Source: Comamonadaceae bacterium (GTDB lineage Bacteria > Pseudomonadota > Gammaproteobacteria > Burkholderiales > Burkholderiaceae). From it: a DNA stretch of 64,000 bases. Both the position numbers and the translations under genes were made by a program. This document shows positions 17,573 to 26,313 of the stretch, one piece after another; within the stretch, counting starts at the first letter, position 1; each line of letters begins with the position of its first letter. Where the stretch lies: positions 1 to 64,000 of the forward strand of contig CANKOT010000002.1 of the NCBI GenBank assembly GCA_947484245.1, given 5' to 3'. The notes beneath the pieces were generated by a model, which saw nothing but the letters and a program-made list of their open reading frames with translations, was not told the origin of the DNA and did no database searches.

Positions 17573-18574
17573 ATGCAAATCGTCCGCATCCATCAGCCAG
17601 GTGGGCCTGAAGCTCTGCAACTTGAAGAGGTGGCGGAGCCATCTCCCAAGTCGGGTGAGGTCAGAATCAAAGCCATGGCGATTGGCGTGGGCCGGCCCGA
17701 CGTGCTCATGCGTCAGGGCATTTACAAATGGATGCCGCCATTGCCTGCAACCCCTGGTGCTGAGTTGTCGGGCATCATTGACGCGGTGGGTGAGGGCGTC
17801 AGTCAAGCGCGCGTGGGCGAGCGAGTGTTGCTCAGTTCTCGAGACTTGGCGCAGCGGGGTGGGTGTTATGTGCAATCCATTGCGGTGCCACAAAGTAAAC
17901 CTTACTTTCTACCCAGCAGTATTTCATTTCGGGATGCGTTGAGTTTGCCTAACTTGCAACTGGCTTTGGCTTTGTTGCAAAGTGCCAATTTGAGTCCTGC
18001 AGCAGAAAAAAGGGCCCTCTTGATCACGGGTGCTGCTGGGGGCGTTGCCGGGATGTTGTCTCAACTGGCTAGAGTTTATGGGTTTCAAACCATCGGAACT
18101 GCACGCACCGCCCTGAAAAGAGACTTTGCTCTGGTCAATGGTTTCGATGTGGTGCTTGACTCAAATCCTGAGACGCTGTGCGAAGACGTCTTGAAAGCCA
18201 CGGCAGGCTTGGGCGTCAATTTGGCGTATGACCACTTAGGCGGTGCTTATTTCCCTGCATGCATGCGAAGTTTAAGCCCACTTGGTACAGCCATTTCATT
18301 CAACGTCATCACTGGCCAACCCAGTGTGGATGTTTTTTCTGTGATGCGAGAGTTGCTGTCCAAAAGTTTGGGCATTCGTTGCTTCTCAATGCATACCTTT
18401 GATGAAAACGAAAACAATCGCCGTCAATTGATGCAACAAGCGATTGATTTGATGGCGTCCGGAAAAATTCGCGCGCCTTTGCCAATGGTCATGTCCTTGA
18501 GCGAAGTTGTTCAAGCGCACATTATTTTGGACAAAGGCGAGACCCTTGGGAAAATTGTATTGAATCCTCAGTAA
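17573..18574 (+). CDS. MDR-family quinone oxidoreductase-like protein
   Basis: A 333 aa zinc-independent medium-chain dehydrogenase/reductase. It begins MQIVRIHQPGGPEALQLEEV, typical of quinone oxidoreductases. The NADPH site ITGAAGGVAGMLSQLA is near residue 146, and YDHLGG near 218 matches the family. It probably reduces an alpha,beta-unsaturated ketone, aldehyde or quinone. It continues the GntR-VOC-FAH set, with a Bug binding protein following. Confidence 0.82.
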   Translation: MQIVRIHQPGGPEALQLEEVAEPSPKSGEVRIKAMAIGVGRPDVLMRQGIYKWMPPLPATPGAELSGIIDAVGEGVSQARVGERVLLSSRDLAQRGGCYVQSIAVPQSKPYFLPSSISFRDALSLPNLQLALALLQSANLSPAAEKRALLITGAAGGVAGMLSQLARVYGFQTIGTARTALKRDFALVNGFDVVLDSNPETLCEDVLKATAGLGVNLAYDHLGGAYFPACMRSLSPLGTAISFNVITGQPSVDVFSVMRELLSKSLGIRCFSMHTFDENENNRRQLMQQAIDLMASGKIRAPLPMVMSLSEVVQAHIILDKGETLGKIVLNPQ

Positions 18575-18608
18575 GAAGGATTTTTATGTTTAATTTTGAT
18601 GGAGACAA

Positions 18609-19592
18609 ATGATGAAACTTGAAAACTCAAAAACCAACTTCTTGAAAAAGACCTTGATGCTGGCCTTGCTAGTCAGTGGTGCCGCGCTTGCACAAACCTA
18701 CCCCGATAAAAATATCAAAATCATGCAAGGCTTTGCGCCGGGTGGCAATGCAGATGCCATTGCACGTGCTGTGGGCTCTGAAATATCAAAAAGTGTAGGC
18801 CAAGCAGTCGTGGTTGAGGCGCAGGCTGGTGCGGGCGGCACGATTGCCGCCACGACCGTGGCCAAATCCAAACCTGATGGCTATACCTTGCTGCTTGCAA
18901 CGGGCGGTCATGCCGTAGCAGGTGCCATTTACAACAACCTCAATTACAAAACAGTTCAAGATTTTGAGATGGTCAGCACGATCACTTATTTTCCATTTTT
19001 GATTGTGATCAACGCAGAAAACAAGATTGCTAATTTCCCTGCACTCTTGAATCAGGCCAAGGCCAATCCAGGAAAAATTGCATACGGCACTGCAGGCATT
19101 GGTTCTACCCACCATTTGGCGGGCGAGTTGCTGGCCAGCATGGCCAAAGTCGATTTGCTCCACGTGCCTTATCGCGGTGATGCAGGTTCTATTACCGCTT
19201 TGTTGGCGGGTGATGTGCCCTTCATCATTGCCCCGCCAACAGCTGTGCTAACCAACATCAAAGCGGGCAAACTGAAAGCCATTGCGGCAACCGGCCCTCA
19301 GCGCTGGGTTGGATTGCCTGATGTGCCAACAGTTGCCGAGCAAGGGGTGACTGGCTACGATGTGCGCTCTTGGGCTGGCTTGATGGCCCCTGCCGGTACG
19401 CCCAAACCTGTCATTGACAAATTGAACGCAGAAACTTTAAAAGCCATTCAACTTCCTCACGTCAAGGCACGTTTGGAGGAGATGGGGGGCGATGTTCGCG
19501 GCAGCACTTCGGATGAGATGAAAAACATGGTGACCTCTGAAACACAAAAGTGGATTCAGGTGGTCAACAATGCCAAAATTCCTAAGCAGTAA
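18609..19592 (+). CDS. Bug/TctC-family periplasmic solute-binding protein
   Basis: A 327 aa Bug protein with a signal peptide ending near GAALAQ, then TYPDKNIKIMQGFAPGGNAD and the AGAGGTIAATTVAKSKPDGY loop. Two adjacent ATGs (18609, 18612) share one GGAGA ribosome site. It is the likely uptake receptor for the substrate of the preceding VOC-FAH-MDR enzymes. The membrane subunits TctA and TctB are not in the window. Confidence 0.9.
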   Translation: MMKLENSKTNFLKKTLMLALLVSGAALAQTYPDKNIKIMQGFAPGGNADAIARAVGSEISKSVGQAVVVEAQAGAGGTIAATTVAKSKPDGYTLLLATGGHAVAGAIYNNLNYKTVQDFEMVSTITYFPFLIVINAENKIANFPALLNQAKANPGKIAYGTAGIGSTHHLAGELLASMAKVDLLHVPYRGDAGSITALLAGDVPFIIAPPTAVLTNIKAGKLKAIAATGPQRWVGLPDVPTVAEQGVTGYDVRSWAGLMAPAGTPKPVIDKLNAETLKAIQLPHVKARLEEMGGDVRGSTSDEMKNMVTSETQKWIQVVNNAKIPKQ

Positions 19593-19616
19593 TCAGTGAT
19601 TCACGCAAGGCTCAAA

Positions 19617-20194
19617 ATGTCTCTCATCAAAATTCGCAAACGCAGCTTGATCATTGAAACGCAATACCATGAAGGGGGTCCTGTTGCCGAAGTGCCTCTG
19701 AAGTTGGCGGCAGCTTGCGCTGTGATTGAAAATCCGTATGCGGGACGTTATGAGCCTGATTTGATGCCTTTCATGGCCGAGTTGCGCACACTGGGCAAAC
19801 TTTTAGCGCAAGAACTGATAGACACCCTTGGCAAAGAGAATGTCGAGGTGTACAGCAAAGCGGCCATCGTAGGGGTCAATGGCGAAATGGAGCATGGGGC
19901 CGTTTGGCATGAAGCAGGTGGATAGGCTATGCGCGCAGCATTGGGTGAGCCTAAGGCCATAGTGCCTGCAAACAAGGCGGTTGCAAGTGCTGGTTATCGC
20001 ATCATGGTGCCCTTGCATTACATCCATGCTTGTTATGTGCGCAGTCACTTCAACAGCATGGAAGTAGGCATTCAGGATGCGCCACGCCCCAATGAAATTT
20101 TGTTTGCACTGGTCATGGTACGGGCGGCCGTGTGCACTCTCGTTTAGGTGGGTTGACCAAGGATAAAGTGTCTGTCCATGATGGACAACGATAA
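19617..20194 (+). pseudogene. Broken amino-acid-synthesis (AA_synth/DUF1185) family gene
   Basis: The first frame gives about 102 residues (MSLIKIRKRSLIIET...VWHEAGG) and stops at TAG 19923-19925, where the family usually has Trp after GG. The same frame continues after the stop (AMRAALGEPKAIVPA...YVRSHFNSMEVG) up to about 20117. Then one base is missing, and the expected TGGRVH-type end continues in another frame (GTGGRVHSRLGGL) to a stop at 20192-20194. So there are two separate lesions, a nonsense change and a -1 frameshift. The intact protein would be about 190 aa, of unknown function. It ends the GntR-led catabolic set. Confidence 0.8.
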
Positions 20195-20239
20195 ACCATA
20201 GAGGCTTTTCTGTTCGGCGATTGAAAGAGATTGTCCGAT

Positions 20240-21250
20240 TTAGGATGAACTGGGTGTCAGCTGCCTTTCACTCTCAAAAGTTCTGAAAGCACCGGTCAAT
20301 GGATCTTGGAAGCTGATCGTCTTGGCTAGAAGTTGCAAGGGCGAGTTGAAATCATCTGGCTTATCTGGCTTATCTGGCTCTTTGGCGCGGTGCTTGACCA
20401 CTGGATAAAACTGATCACCTAACAAGGGCAAGCCTAATGCGTTCATGTGAACACGCAATTGGTGGCGTTGACCTGTGATGGGCTTCAAAAGGTACCTCGC
20501 CAATGACTTTGGAGTCGTTTCGCTTGTTGGCCTTGCAGCGTCGTTGACGTCAAGCCGCTCAATGCAATCAATCCAAGTCTCACTGTTGTAATTCGCAGCG
20601 TCAGGATATTCGTGAGTTGCCACTTCACGCATTCTGAAAAATTGCGTGTCTTCCATCATCATGCTTTTGTGAGTGCGTGGAAACGTTGGGTATTGATTCG
20701 AAGTCTCGGGTGCTCCGGCAATACCTTCGTAGGTTTTTTCAACTTCTCGAAGTCTGAACATCGCTTGGTAAGCATTGCGATCTTGCGCACGAACGCTAAA
20801 TAACACCAAGCCAGCCGTCTCGCGATCGATGCGATGCACAGGTGAAAGCTCTGGCAAATTCAATTGCTGTTTAAGTTGTACCAACAAGCTTTGTTGCACA
20901 TACCGTCCGCCTGGGGTGACGGGCATGAAGTGCGGTTTGTCTGCCACTACCAAATGATGATCCTGAAAAATGATTTGCGCTTTGAAGGGTAATTCAGGTT
21001 CGTTCTCAATGCGGCGGTAATAGTGAAGGTGCGACTCGCGAATCAAGCTGTCTTGTGGCGACATGACGCGCCCAATCGCGTTCAGAATCTCACCAGCTTC
21101 AAACCGCTGCTGCCATTGTGCAAGCGAAATGGTGCTGAACTTGGTGGCTAAAAATTCAATCGCAGGCAGCGTGGTGTTTGAGGGAATGCCCACTGTACTG
21201 GGCCCCACACCATTTTTAACGAGCGGTTTAAATGCGGTGAAAGACGACAT
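20240..21250 (-). CDS. RluA-family pseudouridine synthase
   Basis: A 336 aa RNA pseudouridine synthase. The catalytic Asp is in HRIDRETAGLVLFS, and the partner motifs ADKPHFMPVTPGG and TGQRHQLRVHMNALGLP are present. The exact rRNA or tRNA site is not recognisable; it resembles the RluA/TruC-like branch with an N-terminal extension. The ATG at 21250 overlaps the trmB end by 23 bases. A short 9-base tandem repeat near 20356-20378 encodes a DKPDKPD stretch close to the C-terminus. Confidence 0.85.
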   Translation of the reverse strand: MSSFTAFKPLVKNGVGPSTVGIPSNTTLPAIEFLATKFSTISLAQWQQRFEAGEILNAIGRVMSPQDSLIRESHLHYYRRIENEPELPFKAQIIFQDHHLVVADKPHFMPVTPGGRYVQQSLLVQLKQQLNLPELSPVHRIDRETAGLVLFSVRAQDRNAYQAMFRLREVEKTYEGIAGAPETSNQYPTFPRTHKSMMMEDTQFFRMREVATHEYPDAANYNSETWIDCIERLDVNDAARPTSETTPKSLARYLLKPITGQRHQLRVHMNALGLPLLGDQFYPVVKHRAKEPDKPDKPDDFNSPLQLLAKTISFQDPLTGAFRTFESERQLTPSSS

Positions 21251-21968
21251 CCCACACACCATGCCCTAATTTCAAACCGCGATTTTCAAACTTGGTGAGA
21301 GGGCGGTAATCTGGTTTGACGGCGTAGCCACCCCGATCGCTAGAAGCCGTATTTTTCAAAATTGGCTCTGCACTCAATACTTCCAAAATTTGAACAGCAT
21401 AGGGTTCCCAATCGGTGGCGCAGTGAATGTAAGCCCCAGGTTTGAGGCGCGCCGCCAGTTTGGCAATCAAAGGTGTTTGAATGAGTCTGCGTTTGTTGTG
21501 GCGCGACTTGTGCCAAGGGTCGGGAAAGAAAATGTGTACGCCATCCAGTGAAGCCAAGGGCAGCATGTTGTCGATCACTTCCACGGCATCGTGTTGCAAG
21601 ATGCGAATGTTGTGAATGTCTTGCTCGCCAATGCGTTTGAGCAAGGCGCCCACACCGGGTTCGTGTACTTCACAGCACAAGAAGTGATCATTGGGGCGAA
21701 CTTTGGCAATGTGCGCAGTGGCTTCACCCATGCCAAAGCCAATCTCTAGAATGACCGAGGCTGTTTCTTTGCCATCTAATCTATCTAATGCAAACGCTTT
21801 GGCCATGTTCAATGGCTCTGGCGCATAGCTGAGTAAATACTGTGGACCCCAAACTTCAAAAGCCTTGGCTTGGCCTGTCGTGGTGCGACCCGCACGTTTG
21901 ACAAAGCTTTTGATGTTTTTGGGAAAAGCGACCGAGGCAGGTGCTTGATTGGCAGAGTCAGAAGTCAT
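21228..21968 (-). CDS. trmB: tRNA (guanine-N7-)-methyltransferase
   Basis: A 246 aa SAM-dependent enzyme that makes m7G46 in tRNA. The SAM-binding EIGFGMGEATAHIA lies near residue 78, and the family signature VHIFFPDPWHKSRHNKRR near 148 and THCATD-like HCATDWEPYA near 185 are clear. It sits between gluQ and the pseudouridine synthase on the same strand, so three RNA-modifying enzymes are encoded together. Confidence 0.95.
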   Translation of the reverse strand: MTSDSANQAPASVAFPKNIKSFVKRAGRTTTGQAKAFEVWGPQYLLSYAPEPLNMAKAFALDRLDGKETASVILEIGFGMGEATAHIAKVRPNDHFLCCEVHEPGVGALLKRIGEQDIHNIRILQHDAVEVIDNMLPLASLDGVHIFFPDPWHKSRHNKRRLIQTPLIAKLAARLKPGAYIHCATDWEPYAVQILEVLSAEPILKNTASSDRGGYAVKPDYRPLTKFENRGLKLGHGVWDVVFHRI

Positions 21969-21977
21969 GCGTCGATT

Positions 21978-22901
21978 TTAAGGGGTGGCGAAGGGATACT
22001 TCTGAGCCCATTCCTGAGTCCAAATGGCCTTGGCCACTTCTGGCTGCATGGAGCCGTCAATGAATGGCGCCAAGTGACTTAATTCCAGTGCGCTAGCGGC
22101 AGCCTGCATCGCCAGACAGGTAGCCTTGCTTGAACTTAAATCCAAAGGGGTGGCGCCATTTTGCTTGGAGAGTTTTTCACCATTGGCGCCCAGAACCAAG
22201 GGCGTGTGCAGGTAATGCGGAGGGTCCAATTTCAATGCTTCTTGCAGCAAGAGCTGCCTAGCTGTGTTGTCCCTTAAGTCTTCGCCGCGCACCACATGCG
22301 TGATGCTTTGTGCAGCATCGTCAACCACCACCGCCAGTTGGTAGGCCCACAAACCATCGGCGCGCTTTAAAACGAAATCGCCGACTTCATGCAACACATT
22401 TTGCGATTGCGGGCCCAAACGCCTGTCGTGCCAATGCACCTCTGGCGTACCTCGCAATAGGCTCCAATGGGCGACATTGAAACGCCAAGCTCTAGCAGCT
22501 TTGCCATTCAAGCCGTTTCGGCAGGTGCCCGGATAAACCAAGTCTTTGTGACGCGCTACGCCCAAGCCCATGGCCCATTGTTGTTCTTCGATTTCTTTGC
22601 GTGTGCATGCGCAAGGATAGGCCAAGCCTTTTTCAATCAGTTGTTGAAGGGCTTGTTCGTACAGCGCGTTGCGCTTAGATTGGTAGGCAACTTCAGCGTC
22701 TGAATGGAGTCCGCACACAGAGAGTTGTTGAAGCATGTTGTTGGCTGCGCCGTCAATGCAACGTGGCAGATCGAGATCCTCCATGCGCACCCACCAATCG
22801 CCCTGCATCGCCTTGGCATCAAGCCAACTGGCCAATGCTGCCACCATTGAGCCAGCATGCAACTCACCGGTGGGTGAGGGCGCAAATCTGCCGCGATTCA
22901 T
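21978..22901 (-). CDS. gluQ: Glutamyl-Q tRNA(Asp) synthetase
   Basis: A 307 aa truncated glutamyl-tRNA synthetase paralogue that attaches Glu to queuosine-34 of tRNA-Asp. It has the class I motif [13 protein letters not shown] at residue 6 and the KLSKQNG signature near 240, and lacks the anticodon-binding domain. Zinc-type cysteines are seen in YPCACTRKE. It is followed nine bases later by trmB. Confidence 0.93.
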   Translation of the reverse strand: MNRGRFAPSPTGELHAGSMVAALASWLDAKAMQGDWWVRMEDLDLPRCIDGAANNMLQQLSVCGLHSDAEVAYQSKRNALYEQALQQLIEKGLAYPCACTRKEIEEQQWAMGLGVARHKDLVYPGTCRNGLNGKAARAWRFNVAHWSLLRGTPEVHWHDRRLGPQSQNVLHEVGDFVLKRADGLWAYQLAVVVDDAAQSITHVVRGEDLRDNTARQLLLQEALKLDPPHYLHTPLVLGANGEKLSKQNGATPLDLSSSKATCLAMQAAASALELSHLAPFIDGSMQPEVAKAIWTQEWAQKYPFATP

Positions 22902-22907
22902 TCCAAC

Positions 22908-23972
22908 TTAAATTGCAGCCAGCGCCAGTTCTAGACCGGAAACGAAGGCATCTTCTACGCGGTGACCCATGCACCAATCGCCGCACAAACCGATGCCTTG
23001 TTTTTGACTCAGCATGTAAGGTGCGCCAAGGGGTTGCAATGTTTTGGCATAGCGCCAGCGGTGCACTTCGGAGTGTGCCGGTGTAGCGCGAATGCCTGTA
23101 ATTTCAGAAAAGGCTCTGAGCAATTTGGCTTTAACACGCTCTGGAGCGTCTTCCAAATGTTCTTGTGACCAAGCAGCGCTGGCCTGAATGGTCCAGCGTT
23201 CAATGAGATCACGCCCTGGCTTGGAAGATTCACGGGCCAACCAAGCAACGCGGTGGTGAACGCTTCTTGCTGCATTCCACTGGGGTCCTAGGGTGATGAG
23301 GCCGGGTTGGGCCGCATTGGGAAATGCCAGCATGAGTGTCCAGCAAGGTGCCACTTGAACTTTCGACAAGGCCGCCGCATTTTCCATTTTGATTTTGGAG
23401 ATTCGCAGCAATTCGATGGCTTGATCGGAAGGCACGGCCAAGAGCACTTGGTCAAAACCACTGAACACCGATTGGGCACCTTCTGGCTCTTCGCTGTGCA
23501 GCTGCCAAAGTTCGGGGTGCAAGGTGTCGCGTTCAATTTTGATGACTTTGGACTGAAAGTGAATGCTGTCGTTTTGCACCAAGGGCTGAGCCCAGGCTTT
23601 GACCAAAGCGTTCATGCCCGGTGTGGCCACCCAATGTTTGTCTTGTGTATGGCGAGCAGCTTCAACCAAGCGACCCATGGCATCGAGCACGCGCACTGCG
23701 TTGGCGCTCCAGGGCTTGCAAGTGTTGGGCGTGGTGGCCAGGGCTTGCGCAAAGCGTTCGTCGCGAACCGTGAAATATTGGGCGCCATGGTCGAAATTGC
23801 CAAAGCTTGTAGCCTGTGTTGACATGCGGCCACTGGCGCCTCTGCTTTTCTCAAACACCGTCACGCGGTGACCCGCTTGCATGAGTGTGCGAGCGCAGGC
23901 AATGCCTGCCATGCCAGCCCCGATGATGGCGAAATTTTGAACAGGTTTTGTCTGAGGGATTGTTTTTGTCAT
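22908..23972 (-). CDS. FAD-dependent oxidoreductase, renalase-like
   Basis: A 354 aa flavoprotein. An N-terminal Rossmann motif IIGAGMAGIACARTLMQAGH is followed by VFEKSRGASGRMST, typical of the amine-oxidase/renalase group. A C-terminal GLCGDWCMGHRVEDAFVSGLE closes the FAD site. The substrate is unknown; some family members oxidise aberrant dihydronicotinamides. It precedes gluQ on the same strand with six bases between. Confidence 0.82.
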   Translation of the reverse strand: MTKTIPQTKPVQNFAIIGAGMAGIACARTLMQAGHRVTVFEKSRGASGRMSTQATSFGNFDHGAQYFTVRDERFAQALATTPNTCKPWSANAVRVLDAMGRLVEAARHTQDKHWVATPGMNALVKAWAQPLVQNDSIHFQSKVIKIERDTLHPELWQLHSEEPEGAQSVFSGFDQVLLAVPSDQAIELLRISKIKMENAAALSKVQVAPCWTLMLAFPNAAQPGLITLGPQWNAARSVHHRVAWLARESSKPGRDLIERWTIQASAAWSQEHLEDAPERVKAKLLRAFSEITGIRATPAHSEVHRWRYAKTLQPLGAPYMLSQKQGIGLCGDWCMGHRVEDAFVSGLELALAAI

Positions 23973-23981
23973 GGGGCTACT

Positions 23982-24926
23982 CTACACGCGATGGTGGGGT
24001 TGGAGCAATGCCTGTTTGGTTCTGTCTTGACTCAACTGAGACAGCCACCAACTCAAGGCATGGCCCAGGCTTTTGCCGTTGGGATTGCGCCAAGCATATT
24101 CCACGAGGCTGATGCGCGGAACGCGGCTGACCTTTTTGGCCACTAAGCGACCACTTTCCAAATAAGGCTTGGCCATGCTTTCGGGCAAGAAGCCACCACC
24201 CAGGCCCCTGAGTTGGGCTTCCAGCTTCGAGGGCATGTCTGGCACCGTTAAAACATCTTGTCCGCCCAAAAGGCCAATGGTGACGCCTTCACCACGCGGC
24301 ACCGAGTCTGCAACCGCCACAGCGCGGTGTTGTTGAATCATAGAGTCCGTCAAAGGTTCTGGGGCCATGGCCAAGGCGTGATGGGGTGCGACGGCATAGA
24401 CAAAACCAATATGCCCTAGGCTTTCGTGCAGCAATTCTGGGTGGCTTGTTGCCGACATCAACACGCCAATGGCCAAATCGGCTTGACCTGATTTGAGCGC
24501 GGCCAAGGTGCCCGACAGCGTTTCGTATCGAATGCGCAAGCGGGTGGGTGGCTTAAGTGCCAAGAAGCCTTCGCAAATTTCCATGACGACCGACCGGGAG
24601 ATGATGCTGTCTACTGCCAGCGTCAGGACCGATTCCCAACCCGTGGCCACACGTTTCACCCGGTTGGCCAAAGCGTCCACATCTTGAAGGAGTCGCTTGG
24701 CTTCTCTGAGCAATTCTTTGCCAGCTTCGGTGGGTTTGGCTTGCCGGCTGCTGCGGTCGAACAACAAGACATCCAGCGCGTCTTCAATTTGCCTGATCCG
24801 GTAGGTCAAGGCGCTGGGTACCAGACCTCTTTGCCTAGCAGCGGCTGCAAAGCTGCCAGTCTCTTCGATGGCCAGCAGCATGCTAAGGGCATCGGGGGTG
24901 AGGAGGTCATGAGGCGAGGCGGACAT
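23982..24926 (-). CDS. LysR-family transcriptional regulator
   Basis: A 314 aa regulator with an N-terminal helix-turn-helix (SMLLAIEETGSFAAAARQRG...LTYRIRQIEDAL) and a C-terminal periplasmic-binding-like effector domain. The start at 24926 is preferred; the open frame extends to 24962, but that would run through a perfect palindrome in the divergent gap. It is likely to regulate the divergent pirin gene and possibly itself. Confidence 0.88.
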   Translation of the reverse strand: MSASPHDLLTPDALSMLLAIEETGSFAAAARQRGLVPSALTYRIRQIEDALDVLLFDRSSRQAKPTEAGKELLREAKRLLQDVDALANRVKRVATGWESVLTLAVDSIISRSVVMEICEGFLALKPPTRLRIRYETLSGTLAALKSGQADLAIGVLMSATSHPELLHESLGHIGFVYAVAPHHALAMAPEPLTDSMIQQHRAVAVADSVPRGEGVTIGLLGGQDVLTVPDMPSKLEAQLRGLGGGFLPESMAKPYLESGRLVAKKVSRVPRISLVEYAWRNPNGKSLGHALSWWLSQLSQDRTKQALLQPHHRV

Positions 24927-24934
24927 GTTTTTAG

Positions 24935-24951
24935 ATTCAAATAATTTGAAT
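24935..24951. promoter_or_regulatory. Palindromic site in the LysR-pirin gap
   Basis: ATTCAAAT-A-ATTTGAAT is a perfect 8-base inverted repeat with a one-base centre, between a LysR gene and its divergent target. It fits an operator, although LysR sites are often longer. The first 12 bases recur at 55709-55720 near a second LysR gene. Confidence 0.45.
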
Positions 24952-25034
24952 GATAACGACAAATAATGATGCTTGCATTGAAACTATTGCAATATAAAGT
25001 ACAGCCATTGAATGTTTCAAACAGGAGCCACAAA

Positions 25035-25736
25035 GTGATTCAAATTCGCCGTTCCGCAGACCGTGGCTATGCCGACCATGGCTGGCTCAAATCCTTTCAC
25101 AGTTTTTCCTTTGCTGGCTATTACGACCCTGCTTTCATGGGGTGGGGTAATTTGCGCGTCATCAACGAAGACCGCATTGCCCCCGGCACTGGTTTTGGCA
25201 CCCATGGTCACAAAGACATGGAAATCATCAGCTATGTGTTGTCGGGCAACTTGGCTCACAAAGACAGCATGGGCAACGTGAAAGGCATTCCACCCGGGGA
25301 TATTCAGCGCATGAGCGCAGGCAAAGGCGTGATGCACAGCGAGTTTAACCATGCCGAAGGTCAGAACACACATTTTTTCCAAATTTGGATTGAGCCCAAT
25401 GTGACCGGCATTGCGCCCAGCTACGAACAAAAAACAGTCCCTTCAGCCACCAAACGTGGCGCTTTGAAAGTGGTGGCATCGCCCCAAGGTGAAGGTGATG
25501 CTGTGCAGATTTCTGCCGACGCAACCTTGTACGCAGGACTGTTGGATGGTGAAGAAAAAGCTTCACTGACATTGAACCCAGCGCGCAAAGCTTATGTGCA
25601 CCTCATTCGCGGCGAACTGCAGGTCAATGGACAAGCTTTGAGGGGTGGCGATGCTGCACTCATTCAAGCTGAATCGAATCTTGAACTGGCCCACGGCAAA
25701 AATGCCGAGGTCTTGGTTTTTGACTTGGCTTCTTAA
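25035..25736 (+). CDS. Pirin-family bicupin protein
   Basis: A 233 aa cupin protein. The first cupin holds the metal-binding HGHKDMEI (about residue 56) and HSEFNHAEG (about 101). It is typical of YhhW/pirin proteins, which bind iron and may act as quercetin dioxygenases or redox regulators. The start is GTG at 25035, with AGGAG eight bases upstream; a longer frame from 24966 has no support. A flavodoxin-family gene follows 42 bases later, and both may respond to redox or quinone stress under the LysR protein. Confidence 0.88.
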   Translation: MIQIRRSADRGYADHGWLKSFHSFSFAGYYDPAFMGWGNLRVINEDRIAPGTGFGTHGHKDMEIISYVLSGNLAHKDSMGNVKGIPPGDIQRMSAGKGVMHSEFNHAEGQNTHFFQIWIEPNVTGIAPSYEQKTVPSATKRGALKVVASPQGEGDAVQISADATLYAGLLDGEEKASLTLNPARKAYVHLIRGELQVNGQALRGGDAALIQAESNLELAHGKNAEVLVFDLAS

Positions 25737-25778
25737 GCCGAAAGAAGCTGTTTTTTTATTTTTGTTTGGAGCACTCTC

Positions 25779-26312
25779 ATGGCTAAATCAGTTGTTATTT
25801 ATCACTCAGGTTACGGTCACACACAGCGCGTGGCGCAATTCGTGGCACAAGGCGCCAATGCAGCCTTGATCGCCATCGATGCAGACGGCAACATCACCGA
25901 TGCCGATTGGGCTGCATTGGATGCCGCTGATGCCATCATCTTTGGATCACCCACTTACATGGGCATGGCTTCTTGGCAGTTTAAGAAATTTGCAGATGCT
26001 TCGTCCAAGCGTTGGTTCAGCGGCGCTTGGAAAGACAAAGTGGCGGCTGGTTTTACCATCTCCGCAAGCCCTAGCGGCGACAAGCTGTCGACCCTGCAAT
26101 ACTTCATCACATTGGCGATGCAGCAAGGCATGATTTGGGTAGGTCAACCTGCCATGAACGACGGCACGGTGAACCGCATTGGGTCCAACTCTGGTGTGAT
26201 GGCACAAGTGGGCCCTACCAGTCCTGCTGAAGAAATTCCGCAAGGTGACTTGGACACCGCCAAGGCTTATGGTGAGCGCGTGGTGGCAATCGCTGCGAAA
26301 TTGCGCGCTTGA
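25779..26312 (+). CDS. Flavodoxin-family (WrbA/NQO-like) protein
   Basis: A 177 aa flavodoxin-fold protein. The FMN phosphate loop is HSGYGHTQRVAQFV near residue 9, and GSPTYMGMASWQFKKF near 60 is the second FMN segment. These are shared with NAD(P)H:quinone oxidoreductases. GGAG precedes the ATG. It follows the pirin gene and converges with trhO, leaving one base between them. Confidence 0.85.
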   Translation: MAKSVVIYHSGYGHTQRVAQFVAQGANAALIAIDADGNITDADWAALDAADAIIFGSPTYMGMASWQFKKFADASSKRWFSGAWKDKVAAGFTISASPSGDKLSTLQYFITLAMQQGMIWVGQPAMNDGTVNRIGSNSGVMAQVGPTSPAEEIPQGDLDTAKAYGERVVAIAAKLRA

Positions 26313-26313
26313 T

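Noticed and set aside
20173..20187. TGTCCAT-G-ATGGACA palindrome as an operator
   Set aside because: It lies in the decayed tail of the AA_synth pseudogene, with no regulator gene or promoter next to it.
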